Shown here piece after piece: positions 46,228 through 54,801 of a stretch of DNA of 64,000 nucleotides; the stretch's first letter is position 1; every line of letters begins with the position of its first letter. The stretch comes from Roseomonas elaeocarpi (GTDB lineage Bacteria > Pseudomonadota > Alphaproteobacteria > Acetobacterales > Acetobacteraceae): the NCBI RefSeq assembly GCF_042433915.1, contig NZ_JBHLUN010000002.1:1-64000 (forward strand), given 5' to 3'. The notes beneath the pieces are model-generated. The model saw only the letters and a list, made by a program, of their open reading frames with translations. It was not told where the DNA came from and made no database searches. The position numbers and the translations under genes are program-made.

Positions 46228-47019
46228 CTAATGGGGCATGCCGAAGTCGGGTACCGCCACGTCCCTGCCCAACGGCGTCCGCAGGATGTCAATCGGCAGG
46301 CCATAGGCCTCCCGCAACAGCGCCGGGGTGATGACTTCGTCCGCGGGCCCAGCCACGGCCCGGGTGTGTCCCAGCACCAGCACATCGCCGCCGCAGGCCA
46401 GGGCATGGCTTGGGTCGTGGCTGCTCATGCCCACGGCAAAGCCTTCAGCCGCGAGTGATCGGACGGTGTCCAGCACCTGTCGCTGGTTGGCGAGATCCAG
46501 GTGCGCCGTCGGCTCGTCCAGCAACAGCACTGGGCTGTTCTGAGCCAGGGCGCGTGCCATGCGGACCATCTGCTGCTCGCCGCCGCTCAACGCCTGCATG
46601 GGACGATGTGCCAGGTGGGCGATGCCCAGGCGTTGCAGCGCCCGCGCGGCGCTCTCGCGATCCGCCGCACGGGGACGGTCGAACAGCGTGAGATGCGCGG
46701 CCCGGCCGGTCAGCACGATGTCGGTCACAGTGAAGGAAAATGCCTCCACCGCGCTCTGCGCCATGAAGGCAATACGGCGTGCCCGCTGTGCGTCGTTCAG
46801 CACCTGGAGCGAAGTTCCTTCGAAGAGCGCGGTCCCGGTGCTGGGACGGGCAAGACCTGCCAGGCAGCGCAGCAGGGTGGATTTGCCCACCCCGTTCGGC
46901 CCCAGGATCGTCAGCACCCGCCCGGCATGCATCGCCACGTCCAACCCCTCGAAGACCGGCCGCCGCCCGCCAGGATGGGTGAAGGCGAGGCCCTGCGCCG
47001 CCAGCAGCGGTGCGCTCAC
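46228..47019 (-). CDS. ABC transporter ATP-binding protein (FecE/BtuD/MolC type)
   Basis: The 263-aa ATPase has Walker A LGPNGVGKSTLLRCLAG, signature LSGGEQQMVRMARAL and Walker B PVLLLDEPTAHLD. It energises the FecCD-type permease, whose stop overlaps its GTG start (GTGA). Context (Mop, ModA-like, ModE operator) suggests molybdate or tungstate, as in Haemophilus MolBC, rather than siderophores. Confidence 0.9.
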   Translation of the reverse strand: MSAPLLAAQGLAFTHPGGRRPVFEGLDVAMHAGRVLTILGPNGVGKSTLLRCLAGLARPSTGTALFEGTSLQVLNDAQRARRIAFMAQSAVEAFSFTVTDIVLTGRAAHLTLFDRPRAADRESAARALQRLGIAHLAHRPMQALSGGEQQMVRMARALAQNSPVLLLDEPTAHLDLANQRQVLDTVRSLAAEGFAVGMSSHDPSHALACGGDVLVLGHTRAVAGPADEVITPALLREAYGLPIDILRTPLGRDVAVPDFGMPH

Positions 47020-48062
47020 GACCAGGAGCTTTCGCCGCGCAGCAGCATCGCGGCGAAGACCGGTGCGCCCACCAGCGAGGTGACGATGCCCAGAGGGATC
47101 TCGGCGGAAGACAGCGACCGCGCCACGGTGTCCACCAGCAGCAGGAAGGTGCCCCCCATCAGCAAGGTCGTGGGCAGCAGCCGGTCATGGTCGGCGCCCA
47201 CCAGCAGCCGTGCGAGGTGCGGCACCACCAGCCCGATCCAGCCCACCAGCCCGCAGACGGCAACCGCACTCGAGGCCAGCGCGGTCGCCAGCCCGAGTTG
47301 GATGGCTCGCTCCAGCGCCACGCGCACGCCCAGGGCACGGGCGGTCTCGTCACCCATGGCCAGCAGGTTCAGCCGCCACCGCAGGGCGAGCAGGAGAGCC
47401 AGCAACGGTGCGTTGATCGCCAGCAGGCCCCAGAAGGTCGGCGCCCGCACGCCGGACAGGGAGCCGAGCAGCCAGTACTCGATCACCGGCAGCTTGTTCT
47501 CGGGATCGGCACCGTATTTCAGCAGGCCCAGCAGAGCCGTGAAGACCGAGCCCACGATGATGCCCGACAGCACCAGCACCAGCGTGCGGTTGCCGCGATA
47601 GGCACGTCCCAGCAGCGTGGTGCCGAAGGCCGCCAGCGCCGCGAAGCCGAAGGCGGTGACCTGTACCGCCAGCGCCCCGCCGTCGAGCAGGATGGCCAGC
47701 GCCGCGCCGAACCCGGCACCGGCCGAGACGCCGAGCACGAAGGGGCTGACCAGCGGGTTGCGGAACACGCCCTGGTAGGTGGCGCCGCCGATGGCCAGCG
47801 ACGCGCCCACCAGCACGGCCACGCCCACGCGCGGCAGCCGCACCTGCATCAGCGCGATCTCGGCCGTGCGGGGCCAGTCCGCGTCGAGGGGCAGGATGTG
47901 CGACAACAGGATGCGGATCACCGTGCCCGGCGGCAGGCTGAAGCGCCCGACCCCGAGGGAAAGCAGCACCGATGCCACGACCAGCAGCGTCAGCCAGAGC
48001 AGGTGACGCTGGCCGGGACGCGGGAGCATCGCCGTGACCGCGGCGTCCTCACGCGCCTTCAT
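47016..48062 (-). CDS. FecCD/BtuC-family ABC permease
   Basis: The 348-aa membrane protein has about ten helices. Typical family motifs are LPRVGVAVLVGASLAIGGAT, YQGVFRNPLVSPFVLGVSAG and GLVGWIGLVVPHLARLLVGA. It forms the channel of a type II importer. The ATG at 48062 overlaps the end of the binding-protein gene by 14 bp; an inner ATG at 48029 is possible. Confidence 0.9.
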   Translation of the reverse strand: MKAREDAAVTAMLPRPGQRHLLWLTLLVVASVLLSLGVGRFSLPPGTVIRILLSHILPLDADWPRTAEIALMQVRLPRVGVAVLVGASLAIGGATYQGVFRNPLVSPFVLGVSAGAGFGAALAILLDGGALAVQVTAFGFAALAAFGTTLLGRAYRGNRTLVLVLSGIIVGSVFTALLGLLKYGADPENKLPVIEYWLLGSLSGVRAPTFWGLLAINAPLLALLLALRWRLNLLAMGDETARALGVRVALERAIQLGLATALASSAVAVCGLVGWIGLVVPHLARLLVGADHDRLLPTTLLMGGTFLLLVDTVARSLSSAEIPLGIVTSLVGAPVFAAMLLRGESSWS

Positions 48063-49122
48063 AGGGCATGCCGTAGAAGCGCCGGTAGAAGCTGTCGGCA
48101 CGGGCGCGCAGGTCGATATCGGCGAAGAGCTCGGGATGCAGGGCCTTGGCCATCCACGCCTCGCCCAGCGCCAGGCTTTCCGGCACCGGGTTGCCCCAGG
48201 GCTTGACGTATTCCGGCGTGACGGTGACGCGGTTCGCGGCCACCGCCCGCACCGGTGTCCAGGCCGGATCCTGGCGGATCTGGTCGGCCACCGCGGCGTA
48301 GCGGTCCTGCACGATCACCGCCTCGGGGTTCCAGGCCAGCACCTGTTCCATGGTCACCTTGCCGAAGCCCTGGATGCCGCGCGCCACGTTCAGCCCGCCC
48401 GCCAGTTCCATGACCACGCCGGTGTACTTGCCGCTGCCGTAGGTCGTGAGATCCGGGTTGGCCATGTACATGCTGGTGCGGCCAGCCTCCGGCAGCGCAG
48501 CGGTACGCTCGTCCACGAGACGGCGCCCGGCGAGCGCCGCCTCCACCAGTTCCGCGGCACGTTCCTGCCGCCCGGTGATCTCGCCCAGCAGCCGGATGGC
48601 GTCGATCAGACCATCCGTGTAGGCCTGCTTCTCGTTTTCCAGCACCGGGTTCAGCTTGCCGCGCTCGCTCTCGGGAACCCGGAAGAACGCCATCTGCACC
48701 ACGGGCATCCCGGCGGCCTCGATGGCCTGCACCATCTGCGCCGGCGCGTAGTAGGTCAGGATGACGACGTCGGGCGACAGCGAGAGCAGTTCCTCGACGT
48801 TGGCGCTGGTCAGGGTGCCCGGTGCTGGCATCGTCGCGAAGCTGGGTGCGAGGCGGGCGAAGCCGGGGCCAAGCTGCTGGCGCCAGTCGCGCAGTACGCC
48901 GACCACCTGCCCGGTCGCGCCGAGTTGGGTCAGCACGTCCATGCTGTGGTGCTGCAACACCACCATGCGCGTTACCTTCTCCGGCAGGGGAACGCGGCGG
49001 CCGTTCTGATCCACGATCTCGCGCGTGGCGGCGGCCTGCGCCGCGCGGCCTACGCCGCCCGTGACCGCCGCGATGGCAGGAAGCGCCAGTCCGGCACGGA
49101 CAAGCAGGCGGCGAGAGATCAT
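48049..49122 (-). CDS. periplasmic metal-oxyanion/chelate-binding protein (FecB/MolA type)
   Basis: The 357-aa class III binding protein has a Tat-like signal (MISRRLLVRAGLALPAIAAV). It shows the fold LVVLQ/LGATGQVVGVLRDW, SLSPDVVILTYY and VLAWNPEAVIVQDRYAAV. ATG at 49122 follows GAGGA. It feeds the FecCD permease and is one of two such proteins in the operon. Confidence 0.83.
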   Translation of the reverse strand: MISRRLLVRAGLALPAIAAVTGGVGRAAQAAATREIVDQNGRRVPLPEKVTRMVVLQHHSMDVLTQLGATGQVVGVLRDWRQQLGPGFARLAPSFATMPAPGTLTSANVEELLSLSPDVVILTYYAPAQMVQAIEAAGMPVVQMAFFRVPESERGKLNPVLENEKQAYTDGLIDAIRLLGEITGRQERAAELVEAALAGRRLVDERTAALPEAGRTSMYMANPDLTTYGSGKYTGVVMELAGGLNVARGIQGFGKVTMEQVLAWNPEAVIVQDRYAAVADQIRQDPAWTPVRAVAANRVTVTPEYVKPWGNPVPESLALGEAWMAKALHPELFADIDLRARADSFYRRFYGMPYEGA

Positions 49123-49199
49123 GGCGGCATCCTCGACGTGATGGTCGGTGGCATAGAACGTGTCAGACGGCTCGCCCGGCACGTGCGCTGCGGGTGCTC

Positions 49200-50243
49200 C
49201 TAGGGCGATGCGGTGCGCAGCAAGGCCCCGAGTTGCGCGTCGTCCGGTCGCCGGTGGTAGAGCATGTCGGACAGCGCGCCGATCCGGGCGGGGAGTTCAT
49301 CGCGTGGGCGGACACCGAACAGGATCGGCAGCCAGGCCAGTCCGAGCAGGCGGTTGACCGAGGGTGGGCTGTCCACCCAGCCGAAGGGCAGAACAGGCGC
49401 GACCGCGATCCGGCCTTCCCGCACAGCCCGCAGAGTGCTCCAGATCGGATGCTTTGGCATGGTGGCAGCCAGTGCAGCCTCGGGCGTGATGATCCAGTCG
49501 GGATCCCAGACCACGACCTGCTCCGCGGAAACCTGCGCCAGGTTGCCCACGCCTGCCTGTGCGGCCGCGACATTCTCGGCGCCGCAGAACTCCAGGATCT
49601 CGGTGTTGATGGAGCCTGCCACCCCGGTTTCCAGGCCCTGCGGACCACGTGCGTAGAACACGCGAGGCCGTCCCCGCTGGGCGAGCAGCGCCGCGGCCGC
49701 GCGTGCCTCGTCCAGCAGCCGGGCGGAGGTTTCGATCAGTGGCTTTGCGGCGGCTTGGCGGCCCAGCAGTTCGCCCAGCAACTGAAATGTATCCGGGATC
49801 TTCGAGAGCGTGCCGTCCAGCAGCAGCGCGGGCACCCGGGTCTGCGACTGGATCCGGTCCATCTGGGCCGCGTAGGAGGGCGTGACGGAGCCGTAGTCGA
49901 GGATCATGTCGGCGTGGCTGGCGACCACGGCCTCGACGCTGGCCGTGTCGCTCCCGCCGCCGGTGAGGCGACCGGTTTCCGGCAGGGCGGCCGCTTCGGG
50001 CGGCAGGAAGGCCAGTTCCGGGCCACGTGGAGCACGCGCCCAACCCGCCAGCAGGTCGGGCGCGAGGCTCCAGATCGGCAGGGCTGCTGGCAGTCCCGCG
50101 GCCACGACGCGCGTCACCCGCTGCGGCAGGGTGGCAAGGCGCCCCGCCGCGTCACGCACGGGGCGGCTGTCCTGTGCCCGGGCGGCCCAGGGCCATGCGG
50201 CCATGGCCCCCAGCAGCGCGCGGCGGCCGGAGGCGGCGGGCAT
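49200..50243 (-). CDS. second periplasmic binding protein of the same family
   Basis: The 347-aa protein has a short signal (RRALLGAMAAWPWAARAQ) and ABC-importer receptor segments: VTRVVAAGLPAALPIWSLAP, ASHADMILDYGSVTPSYAAQ and QVVVWDPDWIITPEAALAAT. It overlaps the Mop gene in a TGATG junction, so it is translationally coupled. A second ligand or ligand form may be bound. Confidence 0.82.
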   Translation of the reverse strand: MPAASGRRALLGAMAAWPWAARAQDSRPVRDAAGRLATLPQRVTRVVAAGLPAALPIWSLAPDLLAGWARAPRGPELAFLPPEAAALPETGRLTGGGSDTASVEAVVASHADMILDYGSVTPSYAAQMDRIQSQTRVPALLLDGTLSKIPDTFQLLGELLGRQAAAKPLIETSARLLDEARAAAALLAQRGRPRVFYARGPQGLETGVAGSINTEILEFCGAENVAAAQAGVGNLAQVSAEQVVVWDPDWIITPEAALAATMPKHPIWSTLRAVREGRIAVAPVLPFGWVDSPPSVNRLLGLAWLPILFGVRPRDELPARIGALSDMLYHRRPDDAQLGALLRTASP

Positions 50244-50440
50244 CAGGCCTTGCCCACGATGACGTCGGACGCCTTGATCACTGCCGCCGCCTGATCGCCG
50301 AGCTCATCCACGGCCTCGTTGGTGATGGAGGCGGTGATCACCGAGCCGCCTGGCAAGGCGATCTTCACGTGGGCAGTGGTCTGCCCCTTTGTGACGTCGG
50401 TGACCGTGCCGGACAGCACGTTGCGGGCGGATAGCTTCAT
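50243..50440 (-). CDS. molybdopterin-binding/Mop (TOBE) protein
   Basis: The 65-aa protein reads MKLSARNVLSGTVTDVTKG, VKIALPGGSVITASITNEAV and AAAVIKASDVIVGK. This is a single molbindin (TOBE) domain that binds molybdate or tungstate as an oligomer. It is a strong sign that the surrounding operon handles molybdenum or tungsten. Confidence 0.9.
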   Translation of the reverse strand: MKLSARNVLSGTVTDVTKGQTTAHVKIALPGGSVITASITNEAVDELGDQAAAVIKASDVIVGKA

Positions 50441-50508
50441 GGCTGGATGTCTTCGGTCTGGCCTGGTGGAGGTTGAGGGAACGGCTCGGGCATGCCGTTG
50501 CGGCACGA

Positions 50509-51291
50509 TCATCCCCGGCGAGCGCTCCTGGCTTCGGTCACCGTGACGAAGCCGTGCCGGTCGAGGATGGCTTGTCCCTCCGGTGAAAGGATGAAGAAGG
50601 CCAGCCGTGCCGCGCCGGGATGGTCCGACAGCAGCGCCAGCGCGTAGTCCGCGCCCACGGCCAGGTCCTGCGGCAGGCTCAGAACCTGGGTGCCAGGAGA
50701 GTCGCGCAGGACGGCTGCGGCGGTGGTCCTGTAGCTGAGGAAGATGTCGGCACGGCCTTCGGCCATGTGCCAGCCGACGGCGTGGCGACCGGGTGGCGCG
50801 GGTGCCACGTCGCGCCCGCCCACGAGCTTCAGCGCCTTCGTCTCCAGCACAGTGCGCGCGCCAGGGCGGATCGTCCCGGCCCGGGCGAACAGGTCCCAGG
50901 CGTAGTCACCCGACGGGTCGGCGCCCGGCGTGGAGGTGCCGAGACGGACGGCCGGATCGAGCAACCTGTCGAGCAGGGTGTCCGGCGTCACCGCGAGCCC
51001 CGGCCGAACCAGGGCGCAAAGGGCATTGCGCGCGAAAATCACCGGCGCAGCCGACCGCCCGGCCCTTGCCAGGATTTGTGCGTGCTCCAGGCTGGCGGAG
51101 GCGAAGAGGTCTGCTGCCTCGCCCTCCTCGATCCGCTCCCGCAGCAGTCCGGCCGGTCCGAAGGTTGCCTCGACGACGACACCTTGCTGGCCCGTGAACG
51201 CCTGGATCAGATCCCGGGCTGCTGCGGACAGGCTCCCGGCGGAGAGCAGTCGAACCGGAACTAGCGTCGCCACTGAGTTCCCCGGCCTCAC
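50509..51291 (-). CDS. ModA-like substrate-binding protein without signal peptide
   Basis: The 260-aa type II binding-protein fold has VRLLSAGSLSAAARDLIQAF, LRERIEEGEAADLFASASLE and ALALLSDHPGAARLAFFILS. This is the ModA group for molybdate-type oxyanions. The GTG start at 51291 (or GTG at 51273) leaves no export signal, so the ModA signal on the truncated upstream gene may have belonged to it before rearrangement, or it senses ligand in the cytosol. Confidence 0.75.
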   Translation of the reverse strand: MRPGNSVATLVPVRLLSAGSLSAAARDLIQAFTGQQGVVVEATFGPAGLLRERIEEGEAADLFASASLEHAQILARAGRSAAPVIFARNALCALVRPGLAVTPDTLLDRLLDPAVRLGTSTPGADPSGDYAWDLFARAGTIRPGARTVLETKALKLVGGRDVAPAPPGRHAVGWHMAEGRADIFLSYRTTAAAVLRDSPGTQVLSLPQDLAVGADYALALLSDHPGAARLAFFILSPEGQAILDRHGFVTVTEARSARRG

Positions 51292-51461
51292 TGCACGCGC
51301 AGGCCGAAGCGGCGGCTGGACCCACCCAGCGCCTTCATGGCGTTCGCCACGCCAGCGGCCGCGAAGACAATCGCACCCTGCCTGTCCTGCGCCCGCGCCG
51401 TGCCTGAGCCAACCAGCACGGCTGCGCCGAAGGCGAAGGCAGCGATATGGCGACGACGCAT
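51288..51461 (-). pseudogene. truncated modA-like fragment (signal peptide plus first strand)
   Basis: The 57-aa frame reads MRRRHIAAFAFGAAVLVGSG with TARAQ cleavage, then AIVFAAAGVANAMKAL, like the first strand and helix of ModA. It then ends at a stop that overlaps the next start by one codon. It is either a decayed modA or a short exported leader. Confidence 0.6.
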
Positions 51462-51473
51462 TGTGACCCGCCT

Positions 51474-51497
51474 CGTTATATTTTTCCGTATATACCG
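51474..51497 (-). promoter_or_regulatory. ModE-type operator
   Basis: CGTTATAT (51474-51481), eight bases, then ATATACCG (51490-51497). The half-sites are inverted with one mismatch, and the overall 24-bp layout equals the E. coli modA operator as I remember it. It lies 13 bp upstream of the first ATG of the operon. Repression by ModE-Mo is predicted; no modE gene is in the window. Confidence 0.65.
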
Positions 51498-52375
51498 ACC
51501 TGCTCCTGGATCGACAACACGGATGCCGAGGAGCCCCTTGTTGTTCTTCGAAACGGCACTCGCATTGCCTATGGCTGCCGTTGGTCGGTGCCGTGCTAGC
51601 AGACCGCCTCGTCTGCTACCCTGCATCTCTGGGGATACATCGATTGAGCACCGCTCAGCCCGGAAGCCCGTGGCCAGCGCATTCCTTTCACACCCGCCCT
51701 GCAATGGCCGGGTTGGGAGCGGTCGCACCCATCAGAACCGATCTGCTTCGATCCTACGGCGAGCTGACACCTCTGGTGTTCGTCGTTTCCAGGGGTAGGC
51801 ACGCGTCGTCGTTCGCCGTGCAGGCGCTTTGCTCGATGTAGAGGTGTTCGGGTGAGGAGGCGGGTGACGAGCGACGGTTGACCCAGCTCTGATGCTTGGG
51901 TTGGACACCGCATGACCCTGATCGTCGCGGGGCTGCCGCTGTCTGGCGGTGGGATCGGGAGGCCGACGTGGCGCGCGGTCTGGCGCAACGCAGCCGGGCC
52001 TGAGTGAGCGGCAGGTGCAGGTGCCGACCACGTCGCCCCCGTTCCAGCGGGTGGTACCAACAACGTGCTGCCATCCTTCGGGCTGGATGGCGATCTTTCC
52101 GGCATGACCGGCCGAGTGGAACTGGGCGAAGGCGTGCCGCCGCTCCATACGCGTGTCGGTGCCCTGTGCAGCCCGGCCAGTCCGTTAAAATGACCGGAGT
52201 GGCAGGTGGCGGTTAGAGCGCCCCAAGCTGCGGGACCGGGAACCGGTGCGGCGTGATCTGCGAAGGGACCGCATTGCGGACAAAGCCGCGCGAGACTCTA
52301 CGGGCCGCAGGTAATCCGCTTGGAATCGCAAAATGATCCTTGAATGATGCGGCGTGTGCATGATGAACTTGGGCT
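51498..52375. other. gene-free interval
   Basis: About 880 bp contain only low-quality frames with His/Arg/Pro-rich translations. It may be decayed mobile-element DNA. The end (52321-52375) must hold the LysR promoter. Confidence 0.35.
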
Positions 52376-53326
52376 GTGGACCTCAGACAGCTCGAGATCT
52401 TCTGCGCCGTCATCGCCGCCGGCAGCCTGACTCTCGCCGCCCGGCAGACCGGACGGTCGCAGTCGGCCGTCACGCGAATGGTGCAGGAGCTGGAAGCCCA
52501 ACTCGGCTTTGCCTTGTTCGACCGCAACGGTCCTCGGATTACGCCCACTGAGCGCGCCCTGCTCTTCCATGACGAGGTCGAGCGCTCGCTCGCCGGGCTG
52601 CGCGCCATCGAGGAGCGCGCCGCCGCCCTGGCCCGGGAGGAGGGTGCCCGGCTGGACATCGTGGCCGCCCCTGCCCTGGCCTCCGGGTTGGTCCCGGCGG
52701 CGCTGGGGCGGCTGGGCACGTGCCTGCCCCATCGCATCAGCCTGACCAGCCAGCCGGCGGGCGAGGTGGTGCGGGCACTGCTGGACCGCCGGGCGCATCT
52801 GGGCTTCGCCAGCCTGCCGCTGGAGCACCGCGGCCTGGACCTGCACTGGATCGGTGAGTCCCATTGCGTCGCCGTGCTGCCCGCCGGGCACCCGCTGGCG
52901 GCGCAGGAGCGCGTGGCTCTGCGCGACCTCGCCGGACAGCGGCTGATCACGCTGGCCGACCCGCATCGCCAGTTCCGCCGGCACATCGATGCCGCCCTGG
53001 CCGGCGCCGGTAGCCGCCCACCCTCGCTGATGGTGGTCAATGCCTCGCTGAACGCCATCATGGCGGCGCGGACCGGCCTGGGCGTGGCGCTCATCGACCC
53101 GGTGACCGCCGTGGGCGTGCCGGTAGAGGGCGTCATGGCACGGCCGATCGACGTGACCATCCCGTACTTCTGGGGCGTGGCGACCCCGGCGGCCCACCCC
53201 CCTTCGCCCGCCGCCCAGGCGGTGATCACCGCCGCTGCCGAGGCTGCCGCGATGCTGCCCGGCTTCATCCAGCATCCACCGCAGGCCCTGGCCCGGTTGA
53301 TGGCCCCCGAGGACCTGGCCCCATGA
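52376..53326 (+). CDS. LysR-family transcriptional regulator
   Basis: The 316-aa LysR has HTH DLRQLEIFCAVIAAGSLTLA and RSQSAVTRMVQELEAQLGFA, then an effector domain. The start is GTG at 52376. Its stop overlaps the monooxygenase ATG (ATGA), so it is the first gene of the operon it presumably controls. Confidence 0.87.
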   Translation: MDLRQLEIFCAVIAAGSLTLAARQTGRSQSAVTRMVQELEAQLGFALFDRNGPRITPTERALLFHDEVERSLAGLRAIEERAAALAREEGARLDIVAAPALASGLVPAALGRLGTCLPHRISLTSQPAGEVVRALLDRRAHLGFASLPLEHRGLDLHWIGESHCVAVLPAGHPLAAQERVALRDLAGQRLITLADPHRQFRRHIDAALAGAGSRPPSLMVVNASLNAIMAARTGLGVALIDPVTAVGVPVEGVMARPIDVTIPYFWGVATPAAHPPSPAAQAVITAAAEAAAMLPGFIQHPPQALARLMAPEDLAP

Positions 53327-54765
53327 ACGACGTGACCCCCACCGGCCTGCTGGCGCTGGAAGCGCGGCTGCGCCAGGACCTCGACTGGCTGGAACTGCCC
53401 GGCAAGCCCTGGGTGCCGCGCCGGGAGGCCGAGGGGCAGCCCGTCACCGACGTGGTGGTGATGGGTGCCGGCATGTGCGGGCTGGCGGCGCAGGCGGCAC
53501 TGCGGCTGATGGGCATCGACAATGTCCGCGTGCTGGACCGTGCTCCCGCCGGGCAGGAAGGCCCCTGGGTAACCTACGCGCGGATGGAAACCCTGCGCTC
53601 GCCCAAGACGCTGGCCGGCCCCGCGCTGGGCCTGCCGGCCCTGACCTTCCGTGCCTGGTTCACCGCGCAGTTCGGCACGCAGGCCTGGGAACGGCTTGGC
53701 AAGATCCCGCGCGGGCAGTGGATGGACTATCTCGGCTGGTACCGCCGCGTCATGGGCGTGCCGGTGGAGAACGGCGTCGCCGTCACCCTGCTGCGCCCGC
53801 GCGAGGACGGGCTGCTGGCGGTGGAAACGGACACCGCCGGCACGCTGCTGGCCCGCCGCGTGGTGCTGGCCAGCGGCCGTGACGGGTTGGGCGGCAGCTA
53901 CGTGCCGGAGATGGCGGAAGGCATCGACCGGCGCTTCTGGGCGCATTCGCGCGATCCCGTCGACTTCGCCGCACTGCGCGGCAAGCGGGTGGCGGTGGTG
54001 GGTGCCGGCGCCTCGGCCATGGACAATGCGGCAACGGCGCTGGAGGCTGGCTGCGCGCGCCTGGACATGCTGGTGCGGCGCGCCAGGCTGCCCGCCATCA
54101 ACAAGTTCACCGGCATCGCCAGCCAGGGCGTGGTGCACGGCTTCGCCGCACTGCCGGACGAGTGGAAGTGGCGATTCCTGCACCACGTCTTCGGTGAGCA
54201 GACGCCACCGCCGCGCGACAGCACCCTGCGCGTGTCCCGCCACCCCCACGCGCACCTGCACCTCGCCTGCCCCGTGCTGGGGCTGGAACAGCACGGCGAT
54301 GCCCTGCGGGTGGAAACGCCGGAGGGCGTGCTGGAGGTGGATTTCCTGATCTTCGGCACCGGCTTCCGCGTCGACCTGGCGGAGCGGCCGGAACTGGCGC
54401 TGGTGGCGGAGCATATCCGCTTCTGGTGCGACCGCTTCGCCCCGCCCGACGGGCTCGCGCAGGCGGAGCTGGAAGCCTCGCCCGACCTCGCGCCCGACTT
54501 CGCCTTTCAGGAGAAGGTCCCCGGTGCCTGCCCGGCGCTGTCGCGCATCCACTGCTTCAACTATCCCTCGACGCTCAGCCACGGCAAGCTGACGGGCGAC
54601 ATCCCCGCGGTCAGCGCCGGGGCGCAGCGGTTGGCACGCGCCATCACCCGGCACTTCTTCGTGGAGGATCGGGAGCAACATTTCGCCAGTCTTCAGGCCT
54701 TCGCCACGCCTGAGCTTCAGGGCGACGAATGGCCCGCCTGCAGGGTGGCCGTCGCCGCTGCCTGA
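53323..54765 (+). CDS. FAD/NAD(P)-binding flavoprotein monooxygenase-like protein
   Basis: The 480-aa protein has an FAD Rossmann motif VVVMGAGMCGLAAQAALRL and an NADPH motif VAVVGAGASAMDNAATALEA, with LIFGTGFRVDL near the C terminus. This is the layout of class B flavin monooxygenases (FMO/NMO/BVMO). It probably oxygenates a small substrate bound by the neighbouring peptide-type receptor. Confidence 0.83.
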   Translation: MNDVTPTGLLALEARLRQDLDWLELPGKPWVPRREAEGQPVTDVVVMGAGMCGLAAQAALRLMGIDNVRVLDRAPAGQEGPWVTYARMETLRSPKTLAGPALGLPALTFRAWFTAQFGTQAWERLGKIPRGQWMDYLGWYRRVMGVPVENGVAVTLLRPREDGLLAVETDTAGTLLARRVVLASGRDGLGGSYVPEMAEGIDRRFWAHSRDPVDFAALRGKRVAVVGAGASAMDNAATALEAGCARLDMLVRRARLPAINKFTGIASQGVVHGFAALPDEWKWRFLHHVFGEQTPPPRDSTLRVSRHPHAHLHLACPVLGLEQHGDALRVETPEGVLEVDFLIFGTGFRVDLAERPELALVAEHIRFWCDRFAPPDGLAQAELEASPDLAPDFAFQEKVPGACPALSRIHCFNYPSTLSHGKLTGDIPAVSAGAQRLARAITRHFFVEDREQHFASLQAFATPELQGDEWPACRVAVAAA

Positions 54766-54801
54766 CCACAGCCTGCCGGCCCGAACCAGAAGGACACTCC
54801 G

